From NCBI GenBank assembly GCA_003225175.1, contig QIBA01000055.1:40743-104742 (forward strand): a stretch of 64,000 bases of DNA, in the 5' to 3' direction. Shown here piece after piece: positions 32,098 to 43,237 of the stretch; the first letter of the stretch is position 1; each line of letters opens with the position of its first letter. The stretch comes from Acidobacteriota bacterium (GTDB lineage: Bacteria; Acidobacteriota; Terriglobia; Terriglobales; Acidobacteriaceae). The notes below the pieces were generated by a model that saw only the letters and a list, made by a program, of their open reading frames with translations, made no database searches and was not told where the DNA came from. Made by a program: the position numbers and the translations under genes.

Positions 32098-32688
32098 CTA
32101 CTTTGGCTTTGAATTCGTTCCCGACTTCTGCGATGCGTTCTGCTGCGCCATTGCATGTGCCCGATCCTGCATGCGCTGCGTCATCCTAGCCATCCATTCC
32201 TTCATCACCGGATTCGCAGCCTGCATCGCTTCCCTCGACATCGCCGGCATTTCGTTCAACATCTTCTGTCCAGTCGGCGTCTGATAAAAAAGGAGGATGT
32301 TGCCGATATCTGCCTTGCTCAGATGCTTCTGGTAGACGGGAACCATTGAATCCAACACTGCCTGCATCGGATAGTCGTGGAAGATGTCGTCAGCCATGGC
32401 GTCTAGCTGCTCTTGTGGGATTTCAACGTTCTGCTGTCTCATCAGCTCGGGCAAATTCCCTTTCATCTGATCCGCAGCCGCGGACATGGTGACCTGCATC
32501 ATGCGATCGAGCTTGAGAACGGAGAACAGATTCTGCACATCTTCACGGCTCGCCGGTTCGGAGGCGGGATCGCTTTGGGCAACGGCTTCAGTAGAAAAGA
32601 ATGGAACGGACATTATGAGGGCAGATTGGCCCAGGGCTCCCCCAAGACACATCAGGCTTACCAGGCATTTCGAGAAAAGCGGCTTCAT
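32098..32688 (-). CDS. Secreted DUF2059 protein
   Basis: 196 residues from ATG 32688, with GGAG about 8 bases upstream; a longer frame to 32793 lacks signal character. The signal peptide (MKPLFSKCLVSLMCLGGALG) is followed by a DUF2059 domain with LDSMVPVYQKHLSKADIGN and FYQTPTGQKMLNEMPAM. The C-terminus is methionine- and glutamine-rich (MKEWMARMTQRMQDRAHAMA). It is a paralogue of the downstream gene and probably co-transcribed with it. Confidence 0.85.
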   Translation of the reverse strand: MKPLFSKCLVSLMCLGGALGQSALIMSVPFFSTEAVAQSDPASEPASREDVQNLFSVLKLDRMMQVTMSAAADQMKGNLPELMRQQNVEIPQEQLDAMADDIFHDYPMQAVLDSMVPVYQKHLSKADIGNILLFYQTPTGQKMLNEMPAMSREAMQAANPVMKEWMARMTQRMQDRAHAMAQQNASQKSGTNSKPK

Positions 32689-32709
32689 TTGGAACTCCTC
32701 TGTAATAAT

Positions 32710-32825
32710 CGGTAGAGAATGCAGCATGCCGCGTCTCCAGCATGCATATCGGGATACTCGTCCGATGTATTCGACCCCCAAGCCGCTTCGCAACGAGGGA
32801 GCCCCGTGGCGGGCGGTCTCTACCG
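32710..32825. repeat. Palindromic element with CGGTAGAGA/TCTCTACCG ends
   Basis: The gap between eno and the DUF2059 gene starts with CGGTAGAGA (32710-32718) and ends with its exact complement TCTCTACCG (32817-32825). The left end continues into a degenerate palindrome (32711-32740) that resembles the perfect palindrome at 53419-53444. This indicates a dispersed repeat family. Confidence 0.5.
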
Positions 32826-32829
32826 TTAA

Positions 32830-34260
<1,431 letters not shown>

Positions 34261-34315
34261 TTATAAATGTCCATGCGGAGAGCTCTCTTACGTGAATGCG
34301 CTATATTGCTCAGTC

Positions 34316-34660
34316 ATGGCAGAACTCGCAAAGCGTACCTGCGTTCCCTGCAAAGGCGGAGTTCCGCCGCTCAAAGGGAAAGCGCTGGCCGCCCTGGAGC
34401 GTCAGGTCAAAGGGTGGAAAGTAATCGATGAGCACCACATCTCGAAGAGCTATAGCTTTTCCGATTTCGTGAGCGCGCTTGAATTTGTGAAATCAATTGG
34501 CGCCATCGCCGAAGAGCAAGGCCATCATCCCGACATCCTGCTGCGTTGGGGGAACGTGACCGTATCGATCTGGACGCACAAGATTGATGGTCTCACCGAA
34601 AGCGATTTCATTCTTGCAGCGAAGATCGATGAGATTCCACGTCCCCAGCCGAAGCACTAA
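34316..34660 (+). CDS. phhB: Pterin-4a-carbinolamine dehydratase
   Basis: 114 residues from ATG 34316. The family motif EEQGHHPDILLRWGNVTVS with the catalytic histidine pair, and the downstream THKIDGLTESDF, are clear. The N-terminal CVPCKGGVPPL segment is a common extension. It dehydrates 4a-hydroxytetrahydrobiopterin, or acts as a transcription cofactor in some organisms. No aromatic amino-acid hydroxylase gene is nearby. It is divergent from eno. Confidence 0.92.
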   Translation: MAELAKRTCVPCKGGVPPLKGKALAALERQVKGWKVIDEHHISKSYSFSDFVSALEFVKSIGAIAEEQGHHPDILLRWGNVTVSIWTHKIDGLTESDFILAAKIDEIPRPQPKH

Positions 34661-34898
34661 GCAGCAGATTTGGCCAAGAAAGCAAGGTAGTTCCGGCCGC
34701 CCGCGGCCAAGTACAGAGATTGTTTGGGCGACAAGGTTGATACCTGAGCACAGTAATGCGGAACATAAGCGCTAAATTTTCGCGGAGCGTACGCGTGTTT
34801 CACAGCTCATGGCCCGATTAATCCTTGTACCGCCGAGGGCGGCCGGAACCACGTAAGCAAGTAAAGTACAAAGAGAAGATTCGATACACTCAATCCAC

Positions 34899-36269
34899 TT
34901 GAGCTCAGTCCAACAAGTCTCTGCCTCAGCCAAAGGCATCGGCAATGAAGCTGGGCTGCATCGACAACTCTCCGCCGGCCAGATGGCCATGCTCGCTGTC
35001 GGAGGTTCGATCGGCACCGGCCTGCTCCTGGGCTCAGGCGCAGCCATCCACATCGCCGGACCCGCCGTCGTACTCAGCTACGTAATCGGAGCCGCGATCG
35101 CATTCACCGTTACCATGGCTCTGGGCGAGATGGCGAGCGCCCACCCGGCGGCTGGATCATTCGGCGTCTATGCCGAGCTCTACCTGAACAACTGGGCAGG
35201 ATTCGTTGCGCGCTATGGCTATTGGTTTGCAGTCGTTATAGCCGTCGGTGGTGAGTTGGTCGCGGCAGCGACTTACATGCGGGTCTGGTTTCCCAAGACG
35301 GCTCCGATGGTATGGATTGCCGTCTTTGCAGTCTTGCTGCTGCTGATCAACTTGCGTCCAGTTGGCGACTACGGAACATTCGAATACTGGTTCGCGATGG
35401 TGAAGGTTGTCACGATAGCAGCATTCATCGTCGTTGGAGCGGCTCTGCTTCTTTCAAAGCGAGTACCCGCTCAGTACAGCGTCTCTGGAGGGTTTTTCCC
35501 CCATGGCCCCGGCTCGCCGCTTCTGGCGGCATCGTTTGCTCTGTTCAGCTTTCTCGGACTCGAGTTTGTAGCGATCGCTTCCGGAGAGGCCAAGTCCCCC
35601 GCCGCTGTGGCTCGCGCGACGCGAATTATGTTTGCCCTGCTTGCTGTCCTCTACATCGGAGCCACAGGAATACTAGTCGGAGTCATGCCGTGGACTCAGG
35701 CAGGCGTGGCTCAGAGTCCATTTGTGACCGTATTTCGCATTGCTGGAATACCTGCGGCGTCGCTGCTGATGAATGTCGTCGTTCTCACGGCGGCCTTATC
35801 AGGAGCAAACGCCAACATCTTCGCCGCTGGCCGGATGCTTTTTTCCCTCGCACGCAGCGGGTACGCCCCTGCTTCTCTCGGAAGAGTGACCGCAGCCGGC
35901 TCGCCGCACGTGGCTCTGAGTCTTTCCGCATTCGGGATTCTCGTGGCCATTCTCGTGCAGACATACGCGCCGGAGGGAGCTTATCTCTACATCATCGGAG
36001 CGTCACTGTTCGGAGGAATGCTGGCTTGGTGGATCACATTGGCCGCCCATATCAGCTTTCGAAGGCGCTTCCCTGCGGATCAACTCGCGCAATTGCCGCT
36101 GCATGCGCCCGGCGGAGGAGCACTTTCCATCTTCGGATTCGTAGCTCTATTGGCTGCCATCGGATCAACCTGGTTCGTACCGCAAACCCGGATCACCGTT
36201 ATAAGCGGCCCGTTTTATCTCCTGCTCCTCACGGTTGCATACCTGTTGGTTCGAAACGCGCGACGCTAG
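34899..36269 (+). CDS. Amino acid permease (APC superfamily)
   Basis: 456 residues with about twelve hydrophobic helices. The first helix carries the APC substrate-binding signature GGSIGTGLLLGSGAAI, and helix 6 contains SFLGLEFVAIASGEAKSP. The closest style is that of GabP/AroP/LysP amino acid transporters, but substrate specificity cannot be read from sequence. The start is TTG 34899, with no strong ribosome site; the next methionine (residue 29) lies inside the first helix. Its stop abuts the stop of the convergent amidohydrolase gene. Confidence 0.9.
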   Translation: MSSVQQVSASAKGIGNEAGLHRQLSAGQMAMLAVGGSIGTGLLLGSGAAIHIAGPAVVLSYVIGAAIAFTVTMALGEMASAHPAAGSFGVYAELYLNNWAGFVARYGYWFAVVIAVGGELVAAATYMRVWFPKTAPMVWIAVFAVLLLLINLRPVGDYGTFEYWFAMVKVVTIAAFIVVGAALLLSKRVPAQYSVSGGFFPHGPGSPLLAASFALFSFLGLEFVAIASGEAKSPAAVARATRIMFALLAVLYIGATGILVGVMPWTQAGVAQSPFVTVFRIAGIPAASLLMNVVVLTAALSGANANIFAAGRMLFSLARSGYAPASLGRVTAAGSPHVALSLSAFGILVAILVQTYAPEGAYLYIIGASLFGGMLAWWITLAAHISFRRRFPADQLAQLPLHAPGGGALSIFGFVALLAAIGSTWFVPQTRITVISGPFYLLLLTVAYLLVRNARR

Positions 36270-37586
36270 CTATTGCAATCCATACAGCTTTGCTGCAGTG
36301 TCATGCAGAACCATCTGCAGGATTTTAGACACTTGCTGCCGGTTTACCTCTCCATCCTCCATCATTCCCGTCAGCGCGATCGCAAGTGCCTGGCGCGCCG
36401 TTTGATTTTCGATCCATCCCACTTCCTCCCAATCGAGTTCTGGAGTGCCGGGTGCGAGGTCGGTGCCATAAAGGACCTTATCGGGATACCATTCGAGCCA
36501 ATCTCGAAGCACTAGACTAAGTGCACGCGGCGAAAGCAACCAGGTTTGCTCCGATAGATCGGCATAGACGTTCGGCTTACTTAGCAAATAGGAAACTTCC
36601 TTGCTGAAAGTCTGCGCTCCTCCGTGCACCAGGACGAACGTTGTTTTGCGAAGAGCCGGATCGTCGATCAGCGAGCTAAGCAGAGCGGGATTTGAGCCTG
36701 GCAGATCAAAATAGCTTCCGCATCCACCGCCAGTATGAAAGTGAACGGCCATTCCCAGCCGGCCAGCCTCGGTTGCTATGTATCGCAACAGATAGTTCTG
36801 GAGACGCAAATATTCCTGATCCGAAGGAACCCTGGCAGAGAGCGCCGCGCGATAAATTGGGTCGGCGTCTGCTAGCTGGCTGGCCGGTGGACCAAAGTCC
36901 AGGGCGCGAAGATAGGCGGCTTCAAACTTGATGGCTACAGCCCCAGCTTGCTTCTGTCGCTCCAGAACGGGAGTAATCACCCGCTCTTTGTACTGCTCAA
37001 GAGTCGATGGCATTGCTGCCACGCCGGCTTCGTCCATGTAGCGCTTGAGCAACTGACGTTCGCGAGGATAGAAGTACTCTCGGTCGGGAGAGGAGGGAGT
37101 CAAACCCTTTCCCGGAAAGAGCAGCGGGTCATCAAACGGTACCCAACGGAATCGCGGCGCTTGCAATCCGCGGCCCATCGCTACTCGATTTGCAAACTGA
37201 GATTGGATGCCGAGCTGATCGAGAACCCAGTTTGAATAATTATCCCCTCGCTCTTGCTTTAACTTTTGCTTGGCTGCAAGGAGCGCTTTAACGTGCTCGG
37301 GATCGCGGTCGTTGTAGGAATACGCCCATAGCGCCTTCCAGGCTTTCAGAACCTGGGGATTCTCGGGACGGGTCTGAAATGGCGGATCCATCTGGCTGAT
37401 CGGATCGCATGGCAACGCATCGAAGTCGTCGTCCTTCTCTCCCGGCGCGACTAGCTTCGGCGGATGTGAATGGTTGTCGATCGCCTTGATGCGGAGTGCC
37501 TCCGCAAGAATCCCGGCGTCCGGAGTCTGGGCGAAAACAGCGCACGAAAGCAGGAGAAGCGCGAAAAACTTAGATGGTATGTTCAT
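36270..37586 (-). CDS. Secreted amidohydrolase-family protein
   Basis: 438 residues with a signal peptide (MNIPSKFFALLLLSCAVFAQ); LLSC may be a lipobox. The mature part begins AIDNHSHPPK, the H-x-H metal-binding start of amidohydrolase-2 TIM barrels. It continues with AVHFHTGGGCGSYFDLPG, FVLVHGGAQTF, YADLSEQTW and LYGTDLAPG, giving the later metal ligands including the terminal aspartate. It is probably a metal-dependent hydrolase acting outside the cytoplasm. The substrate is unknown. Confidence 0.82.
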   Translation of the reverse strand: MNIPSKFFALLLLSCAVFAQTPDAGILAEALRIKAIDNHSHPPKLVAPGEKDDDFDALPCDPISQMDPPFQTRPENPQVLKAWKALWAYSYNDRDPEHVKALLAAKQKLKQERGDNYSNWVLDQLGIQSQFANRVAMGRGLQAPRFRWVPFDDPLLFPGKGLTPSSPDREYFYPRERQLLKRYMDEAGVAAMPSTLEQYKERVITPVLERQKQAGAVAIKFEAAYLRALDFGPPASQLADADPIYRAALSARVPSDQEYLRLQNYLLRYIATEAGRLGMAVHFHTGGGCGSYFDLPGSNPALLSSLIDDPALRKTTFVLVHGGAQTFSKEVSYLLSKPNVYADLSEQTWLLSPRALSLVLRDWLEWYPDKVLYGTDLAPGTPELDWEEVGWIENQTARQALAIALTGMMEDGEVNRQQVSKILQMVLHDTAAKLYGLQ

Positions 37587-37671
37587 CGGTGAAGGAAATC
37601 TCGCGCAACATCATAGATGCAGTGCGCGTTAGGACTTATCTCGATTCGCTCCCACAGATAAACTGAGAGAA

Positions 37672-38379
37672 ATGAAGATTAATCGTGAAATCCCAGTTCG
37701 CCAGCTGCGGCTCTTGATCTTCGACCTTGATGGAACTTTGGTTGACTCCCGGCAAGACCTGGGAAATTCGGTGAATGCGATGCTCCGCCACTTTGGACGG
37801 CATGAACTGCCATTGGAGGTGATTGCCTCGTACATTGGCGATGGCGCCCCCATGCTGGTTCGTCGTGCTTTGGGCGATCCCAAAGACGAGCATTTTCTTC
37901 ACGTGGCCCTGCAATTCTTCCTCGACTACTACCGCAAGCACAAGCTTGACACAACGTACGTGTATGACGGCGTAATCGATGCACTCAAAGCCCTCTGCTC
38001 CACGGATACCTTCCCCCGCAAGATGGCCGTACTAACCAACAAACCGGTTGGGCCATCCAGGGCCATTGTCGATGCGCTTGGCATGAATGAATTCTTCTTC
38101 CAGGTGTACGGTGGCAATAGCTTCGAAACGAAAAAGCCCGATCCATTTGGAGTTCGGAAACTGCTTCGTGAAGCGAACTGCGAAGGTTCCGAAGCGGTGT
38201 TGATCGGGGATTCGGATGTCGACGTGGTTACGGCACAGAACGCCGGAATCTATTCGGTTGGATGCTCGTACGGCCTCGCCCCACACACATTAGAAACCGC
38301 TCCCCCTGACGTGCTTGTGGACAGTCCGCGCGATTGGGTCAAACTGTTTAAAGGGAAGAAAGCCGTTCAGACCAGGTAG
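37672..38379 (+). CDS. gph: HAD-family phosphatase, phosphoglycolate phosphatase-like
   Basis: 235 residues. HAD motif I is LLIFDLDGTLVDSRQDLGNS, motif II is AVLTNKP, the motif III lysine is in FETKKPDP and motif IV is LIGDSDVDVVTA. The cap and spacing match Gph-type phosphatases that recycle 2-phosphoglycolate from DNA repair. Other small phosphate substrates are possible. The ATG at 37672 follows weakly purine-rich sequence. Confidence 0.87.
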   Translation: MKINREIPVRQLRLLIFDLDGTLVDSRQDLGNSVNAMLRHFGRHELPLEVIASYIGDGAPMLVRRALGDPKDEHFLHVALQFFLDYYRKHKLDTTYVYDGVIDALKALCSTDTFPRKMAVLTNKPVGPSRAIVDALGMNEFFFQVYGGNSFETKKPDPFGVRKLLREANCEGSEAVLIGDSDVDVVTAQNAGIYSVGCSYGLAPHTLETAPPDVLVDSPRDWVKLFKGKKAVQTR

Positions 38380-38431
38380 AGTCGCAGCACGAAAATCAGG
38401 AACTCCGAAACGACTCGTCTACGATATACAC

Positions 38432-38659
38432 ATGAAGCGTACAAATCTTGTGCTAGCGGACCCTATTCACATCAAAACGTTCGTTTTCGCATCTGAAAAT
38501 TTAGCGGCTTGGCCGGAGGAAAGGCTATACGATCCGCTCCTCAATCGACTGTTGATCGCCGCAATCGCGATTGAGAACGACGCCACTATCTGGCAGCTTG
38601 ACCGCGATTTTGCAGCGATCTCTACATACACCGCCCTGCGCAGCACGCAACGGATTTAG
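38432..38659 (+). pseudogene. Fused remnant of a VapBC toxin-antitoxin pair
   Basis: A 75-codon frame begins MKRTNLVLADP, which is how VapB antitoxins of the ribbon-helix-helix-like type II group commonly start. It then passes without a stop into RLLIAAIAIENDATIWQLDRDFAAIS, the C-terminal acidic motif of VapC PIN-domain toxins (DxLIAAxAxxxxAxxxTxDxDF). The body of the antitoxin and the N-terminal two thirds of the toxin are missing. This looks like an internal deletion that joined the two genes. The PIN active site is incomplete, so toxicity is not expected. Confidence 0.6.
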
Positions 38660-38739
38660 CCTGAGAAAATCCACTTGCCCGTTGTGTCACAATACTGAGA
38701 TACCCACTCGCTGATTTTTCGCTCTGTGGGCTTCCGTTT

Positions 38740-40728
38740 ATGGACTTCAAGCTGGTAAGCGATTACAAGCCGGCCGGTGATCAGGGCCGCGCGATTGAGG
38801 AATTGTCGCGAGGTCTTTACGCTGGCGAGAAGCATCAGGTCCTTCTCGGTGTGACTGGATCTGGGAAGACCTACACGATGGCCAAGGTCATCGAGAGGTT
38901 CAACCGTCCGACCCTGGTACTAGCCCACAATAAGACTCTGGCCGCCCAGCTCTATCACGAGTTCAGACAGTTCTTCCCTAACAACGCGGTTGAATACTTC
39001 GTTTCTTACTACGACTATTACCAGCCTGAGGCATACATTCCTTCTGGCGATGTCTATATCGAGAAAGAAGCCACCGTAAATGATGAACTGGATAAGCTGC
39101 GGCTCTCGGCCACCAAGTCGCTGTTTGAGCGGCGCGATTGCATAATTGTTGCCTCCGTTAGCTGTATTTACGGTCTCGGTTCGCCGGACGCCTATTACGG
39201 CATGCTGCTCTTTTTGGAGAAAGGACAGAAAATCCGACGGGAGGACATCACTCGGCGGCTGGTCGAAATCCTTTACGAGCGCAACGAATCGGAGTTTCGT
39301 CGTGGAACGTTTCGAGTACGCGGCGATGTGATTGAGATCTTCCCAACGTATGACGACATGGCGTACCGGATTGAACTTTTCGGCGATGAGATTGAATCTC
39401 TCTCGCAGATCGATCCGCTGTTTGGCACAGTGAAGCAGAAGTACGCGCGCCTGCCGATCTATCCGAAGAGCCATTACGTGCTGCAGCCGGATCGCAAGAA
39501 GCGTGCGATCGATTCCATTCTGGAAGAATTGGCGTGGTGGGAGAAAGAACTCGAGCAACAGGGCCGGCTTGTGGAAGCGCAGAGAGTTCACCAGCGCACG
39601 CGATTCGATCTCGAGATGATCAAGTCGGTTGGATACTGCCATGGGATCGAGAACTATTCACGTCATTTTTCCGGACGGTTGCCCGGCGAGGCTCCGCCGA
39701 CGCTGCTCGATTATGTGCCGCGCGATTTCCTGCTTTTTATCGATGAGTCCCACCAAACTGTCCCCCAACTCCACGCGATGTGGCATGGGGACCGCTCACG
39801 CAAAGCCAACCTGGTTGAGTACGGCTTCCGTCTGCCATCAGCAATGGACAATCGTCCATTGCAATTCGAGGAGTTTGAGACGCGGGTAAATCAAGGAATC
39901 TATGTCTCGGCTACACCCGGCCCGTACGAGTTGACGAAGTCGGCAGGGGTTGTAGTCGAGCAGATCATTCGGCCCACCGGATTAATAGATCCTGAAGTTG
40001 AGGTTCGCCCTGTAAAAGGACAGATCGATGATCTCTTGCACGAGATTCGGTTGCGTGTCGAATGCAGAGAGCGCGTACTTGTTACTACTCTCACCAAACG
40101 CATGGCGGAAGACTTAGCCGAATACTACAGCGAGGTCGGCGTGCGCTGCCGCTACATGCATTCCGAAATCGAAACCCTTGAACGCATCAAGATTCTGCGG
40201 GACTTGCGGCGCGGTGAGTTCGACGTGCTGATCGGAATCAATCTACTTCGTGAAGGCCTTGACTTGCCCGAGGTATCGCTTGTCGCGGTGCTGGACGCCG
40301 ATAAAGAAGGGTTTCTGCGGTCCAGTGGATCGCTTATTCAAACTATCGGACGGTGCGCCAGGAATCTAAACGGCCGCTCTATTCTCTACGCCGATGTGAT
40401 GACCGACTCTATGCGGCGCGCAATGGATGAGACTGAACGTCGTCGCGCTATTCAGCGCGCATACAACGAGGAAAACGGGATTACGCCGGAATCCATCGTG
40501 AGGCCGCTCGAGTACTCGTTGGCGCAAATCGTCGATCCCGATGCTACGGAGCTCACCGAGGCGGTCGAGTCCGTTCCAGAATTCGGAACTCAACAGGATT
40601 TGGACGGTTATATTTCTCGTCTCGAAGCACAGATGCGTGAGGCCGCCAAGAAATTTGAATTTGAAAAGGCGGCGAAGCTCCGGGATACGATCAAGGATTT
40701 GCGATCTAAGGAAATCCTGATAACCTAG
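38740..40728 (+). CDS. uvrB: Excinuclease ABC subunit B
   Basis: 662 residues. Walker [13 protein letters not shown] lies at residues 37-48, the beta-hairpin sequence [15 protein letters not shown] at about 90-105, and DEAD-type DESHQT is present. The helicase C domain has [18 protein letters not shown], and the C-terminal UVR motif is [21 protein letters not shown]. It verifies damage in nucleotide excision repair with UvrA and UvrC. It converges with the chemosensory operon end at 40762. No LexA-like box was recognised upstream. Confidence 0.98.
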   Translation: MDFKLVSDYKPAGDQGRAIEELSRGLYAGEKHQVLLGVTGSGKTYTMAKVIERFNRPTLVLAHNKTLAAQLYHEFRQFFPNNAVEYFVSYYDYYQPEAYIPSGDVYIEKEATVNDELDKLRLSATKSLFERRDCIIVASVSCIYGLGSPDAYYGMLLFLEKGQKIRREDITRRLVEILYERNESEFRRGTFRVRGDVIEIFPTYDDMAYRIELFGDEIESLSQIDPLFGTVKQKYARLPIYPKSHYVLQPDRKKRAIDSILEELAWWEKELEQQGRLVEAQRVHQRTRFDLEMIKSVGYCHGIENYSRHFSGRLPGEAPPTLLDYVPRDFLLFIDESHQTVPQLHAMWHGDRSRKANLVEYGFRLPSAMDNRPLQFEEFETRVNQGIYVSATPGPYELTKSAGVVVEQIIRPTGLIDPEVEVRPVKGQIDDLLHEIRLRVECRERVLVTTLTKRMAEDLAEYYSEVGVRCRYMHSEIETLERIKILRDLRRGEFDVLIGINLLREGLDLPEVSLVAVLDADKEGFLRSSGSLIQTIGRCARNLNGRSILYADVMTDSMRRAMDETERRRAIQRAYNEENGITPESIVRPLEYSLAQIVDPDATELTEAVESVPEFGTQQDLDGYISRLEAQMREAAKKFEFEKAAKLRDTIKDLRSKEILIT

Positions 40729-40761
40729 CGCGCTTTCCGGCTCGGCTGCGGCTCGATAAAT

Positions 40762-41502
40762 CTAGCCCTGCTGTGCGGTCTTGAAGTGCTCCTCTAATGA
40801 GCGGACATATTCGCGCTCAGCGGCCAGCTCCGATTGCAGTTTCTTCACCAATCCTTCTAAACGCGCAATCTCCATCTTCAACTTACCCATATCTCCCAAT
40901 GCACTGACCCCTACCTTTGCTGTGGCTCCATTGCCCAATGACTGCGCCGGCGGGGCAGCTGCGCCAGGTATCTCCTGAGCCGGACTTGGCGCTACCGTTG
41001 CCGGAGGCTGCGCTCCAATTGCTGCGCTCGGTCGCGGTTTAGCGCCACCATTCACCGGCGCGCCCGAGAAGATGCTGCTGAGGGCCGCTGCAGCATTAGC
41101 TTGTGGTTGTGAGGCAGCAGGACTGCTTTCCGACTTAAGTAGATGTTTTACTCGCGTAATTAAATCTTGCGGCTGAAAGGGTTTGCGAATGAGCTCGTCG
41201 GCCTTCACCGAAAAAGCCTTTTCCGCCACTGCCCGATTCACCACCCCCGACATGAGAATCACGGGCGTGTTGCCAAGCCGAGGATGCTGCTTGATGTGTT
41301 GGCAGACCTCGTAGCCATCCTTGTCGGGCATGATCACGTCGGTGATGACCACGTCCGGATTGCCTTGCTCGATGCTTGGCAACGCGCTGGCTGCATCCGG
41401 ATAAGCGACAACCTCAATGTTTTCGCGCCGAAACGCGATCTTGATGACTTCGCGCATCGTGGCGCTGTCGTCGATGAAAACCACAGTAGGGGTGCTAGCC
41501 AC
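40762..41502 (-). CDS. Response regulator with C-terminal coiled coil
   Basis: 246 residues. The receiver domain (1-125) has D11/D12 in VVFIDDSATM, phospho-acceptor D55 in VVITDVIMPD and K in IRKPFQP. A Pro/Ala-rich linker (about 130-205) leads to a short coiled coil (LKMEIARLEGLVKKLQSEL). No output enzyme or DNA-binding domain is present, so the protein probably works by protein contacts, like PilG-type regulators. It is the last gene of the leftward chemosensory operon. Its GTG start immediately follows the upstream stop and has GGAGG five bases before it. Confidence 0.88.
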   Translation of the reverse strand: MASTPTVVFIDDSATMREVIKIAFRRENIEVVAYPDAASALPSIEQGNPDVVITDVIMPDKDGYEVCQHIKQHPRLGNTPVILMSGVVNRAVAEKAFSVKADELIRKPFQPQDLITRVKHLLKSESSPAASQPQANAAAALSSIFSGAPVNGGAKPRPSAAIGAQPPATVAPSPAQEIPGAAAPPAQSLGNGATAKVGVSALGDMGKLKMEIARLEGLVKKLQSELAAEREYVRSLEEHFKTAQQG

Positions 41503-42267
41503 CTATACCTCCTCATCCAGTAAGCTCGCGCCTTCGTCGAGCTCACGCAGAGCATCAAGCATGAGTTCCGTCGCGGATCGCAGCACGGTGCGTGTCGCCG
41601 CGGTTGCTCCAGGAACGAACTTGTACACTCCGTTCTCGATTCCATTCGTGCGCTTCACAATTTCCAATACAGCCTCGTCGCCAATGCGCTCTCCCGCTTC
41701 CGCATGAGAGATATCGCCAGCGTCGAAGAACAGAACACCATCAAGATCAGCGGCGTTGATATGCAATGCGCCCGATTGTCTCGAGTGCAACAGCATCTGT
41801 ATGACTCCAAGCAGATCCAGATGCGAGAGACTTCCGCTCAACGCCGTATCGGAGCCCCCCAGCATCTGCGTTGGCTGGAACCCTTCTTCGTGGCTCTTCA
41901 AGAAGGCGCGCATGTGCGACGCGATATGCTCAGGCCCGAGCTTGCGATCCACGTAATCGTCACAACCGGCGCGGAAGGCGGCCATCAAGGCGTGGTCTCC
42001 GCCATCGCCGAGTGCCATGATGGGAATGTGTGCGGTCTTGGTGTCTGCGTGAACGATGTGCGGCAAATCAAAGGCATTCATCTCACGCAAATTGGTGGCG
42101 CACAGAATGGCGGAAGGAGCGTCCCACTCCAGCATGGTGAGCGCATATGCTGCCTGCGTGCTGTGGGTTACCTCCATACCTTCCTGCTTCATGGCGTCAG
42201 TCAGGCGCTTCGCAAAGAACACGTTGCTATCGATCAGAAGGATCTTCGGAGAGGTTTGCGGACTCAT
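41503..42267 (-). CDS. Pseudo-receiver plus DUF4388 (PATAN-like) domain protein
   Basis: 254 residues. Residues 1-125 have a receiver fold (KILLIDSNVFFAKRL). Where the phospho-acceptor aspartate should be the sequence reads AILCATNLREM, with alanine 57 in its place. The C-terminal domain (about 140-250) begins LSGSLSHLDLLGVIQMLLHS and contains GALHINAADLDGVLFFDAGDISHAE, the DUF4388/PATAN pattern known from PatA-like regulators of type IV pili in cyanobacteria. The start overlaps the upstream cheW stop by four bases. Regulation by phosphorylation at the usual site is not expected. Confidence 0.85.
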   Translation of the reverse strand: MSPQTSPKILLIDSNVFFAKRLTDAMKQEGMEVTHSTQAAYALTMLEWDAPSAILCATNLREMNAFDLPHIVHADTKTAHIPIMALGDGGDHALMAAFRAGCDDYVDRKLGPEHIASHMRAFLKSHEEGFQPTQMLGGSDTALSGSLSHLDLLGVIQMLLHSRQSGALHINAADLDGVLFFDAGDISHAEAGERIGDEAVLEIVKRTNGIENGVYKFVPGATAATRTVLRSATELMLDALRELDEGASLLDEEV

Positions 42268-42713
42268 GCGCGCACCTCCGCCGCCATCAGGCGTTCGAGG
42301 TCGAGCACCTCCACGATTTCATCATCGAACGACAGCAATCCCGATACGTACGGCGCCAGCTTGCCGTTTCCTGGCAGACGCTCCGCCTGCGCGAGTTCGC
42401 ATTCTCCGGTCACTGGCACGGCGGCTCGAGTCAGTCCGCTCTTTCCACCAAGATTTATGATCAGGTAAAACTTTCGCTCGGGCACCTCCGGCCCAACCAA
42501 CACGGGAGCTATATCGGCAACTGGCACAATCTGGTTGCGACGCAACACGACTCCGGTAAGCATTCGCGTAGTGTGAGGAAACGTCTGCTGCTCCTCTGCT
42601 CCACGCTCTCGCTGACGCGACAACTCGCTCACCTGCTCGGCAGAAAGAGCAAAGCGCTTCTTCCCCATGGGAAAGACAACGAAGTTTTCTCCTGCTTTGC
42701 TCTTCTTTATCAT
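42264..42713 (-). CDS. cheW: CheW-like coupling protein
   Basis: 149 residues forming one CheW domain: ENFVVFPMGKKRFALSAEQV, GVVLRRNQIVPVADIAPVL, FYLIINLG and VSGLLSFDDEIVEVLDLERL. CheW proteins connect receptors to CheA. This is one of three CheW genes in the operon and is translationally coupled on both sides by four-base overlaps. It may serve a different receptor or a structural ring role. That is inference. Confidence 0.88.
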   Translation of the reverse strand: MIKKSKAGENFVVFPMGKKRFALSAEQVSELSRQRERGAEEQQTFPHTTRMLTGVVLRRNQIVPVADIAPVLVGPEVPERKFYLIINLGGKSGLTRAAVPVTGECELAQAERLPGNGKLAPYVSGLLSFDDEIVEVLDLERLMAAEVRA

Positions 42714-43237
42714 GCTCCAGCCACCGCTCTTGCTCCAGCTTCGCGACTGCGCAAGGACGCTTCAATGAGAGCGACCTCAGCCTTACTCAAAAATGCTTCC
42801 GGCCGGACGACGGGAATCACTTTCCCCTTGATCAGCGCCAGACCCCGATACCAGTTTCGCTCTTCGCCTGAAAAAGCTTTTGGCAAAGCCTGCATTGCGT
42901 TGAGCTCGAGCATGGACTCGATAGCATCGACGCTCACGGCTGCCCGTGCGTGGCGTAGGACCAGCACCCTTGCTGGACGCGCCATCGCGAGACGAAAGTG
43001 CTCGCATGCGTCAACCATGAAGTAGCGTTGTCCCTGCCGCTCGAGTATCTGCTTTACCTTTGAAAACTTTTCCGGAATAGTTCCCAGGCCAAGCTTCTGA
43101 ACTCCGGTAAAATCGCGAATCTCCTCGATAGCACTTGCCGCGATCGCAAACTTCATGCCAGCGACGGAGAACAGGATCACCGCCTCTCCGCTGCGAGCGC
43201 CCGATTTCTCGTTTCTCGAAGCCCGGCTGACACTCAT
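42710..43237 (-). CDS. cheW: CheW-like coupling protein (divergent)
   Basis: 175 residues with a CheW domain beginning AVILFSVAGMKFAIAASAIEEI and ending GLALIKGKVIPVVRPEAFL. The middle part (RYFMVDACEHFRL, VLVLRHARAAVSVDAIE) is less conserved than in typical CheW. The second of two adjacent cheW genes, it overlaps the upstream cheB stop and the downstream cheW start. A sequence-divergent scaffold partner for the same array is the likely role. Confidence 0.8.
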   Translation of the reverse strand: MSVSRASRNEKSGARSGEAVILFSVAGMKFAIAASAIEEIRDFTGVQKLGLGTIPEKFSKVKQILERQGQRYFMVDACEHFRLAMARPARVLVLRHARAAVSVDAIESMLELNAMQALPKAFSGEERNWYRGLALIKGKVIPVVRPEAFLSKAEVALIEASLRSREAGARAVAGA

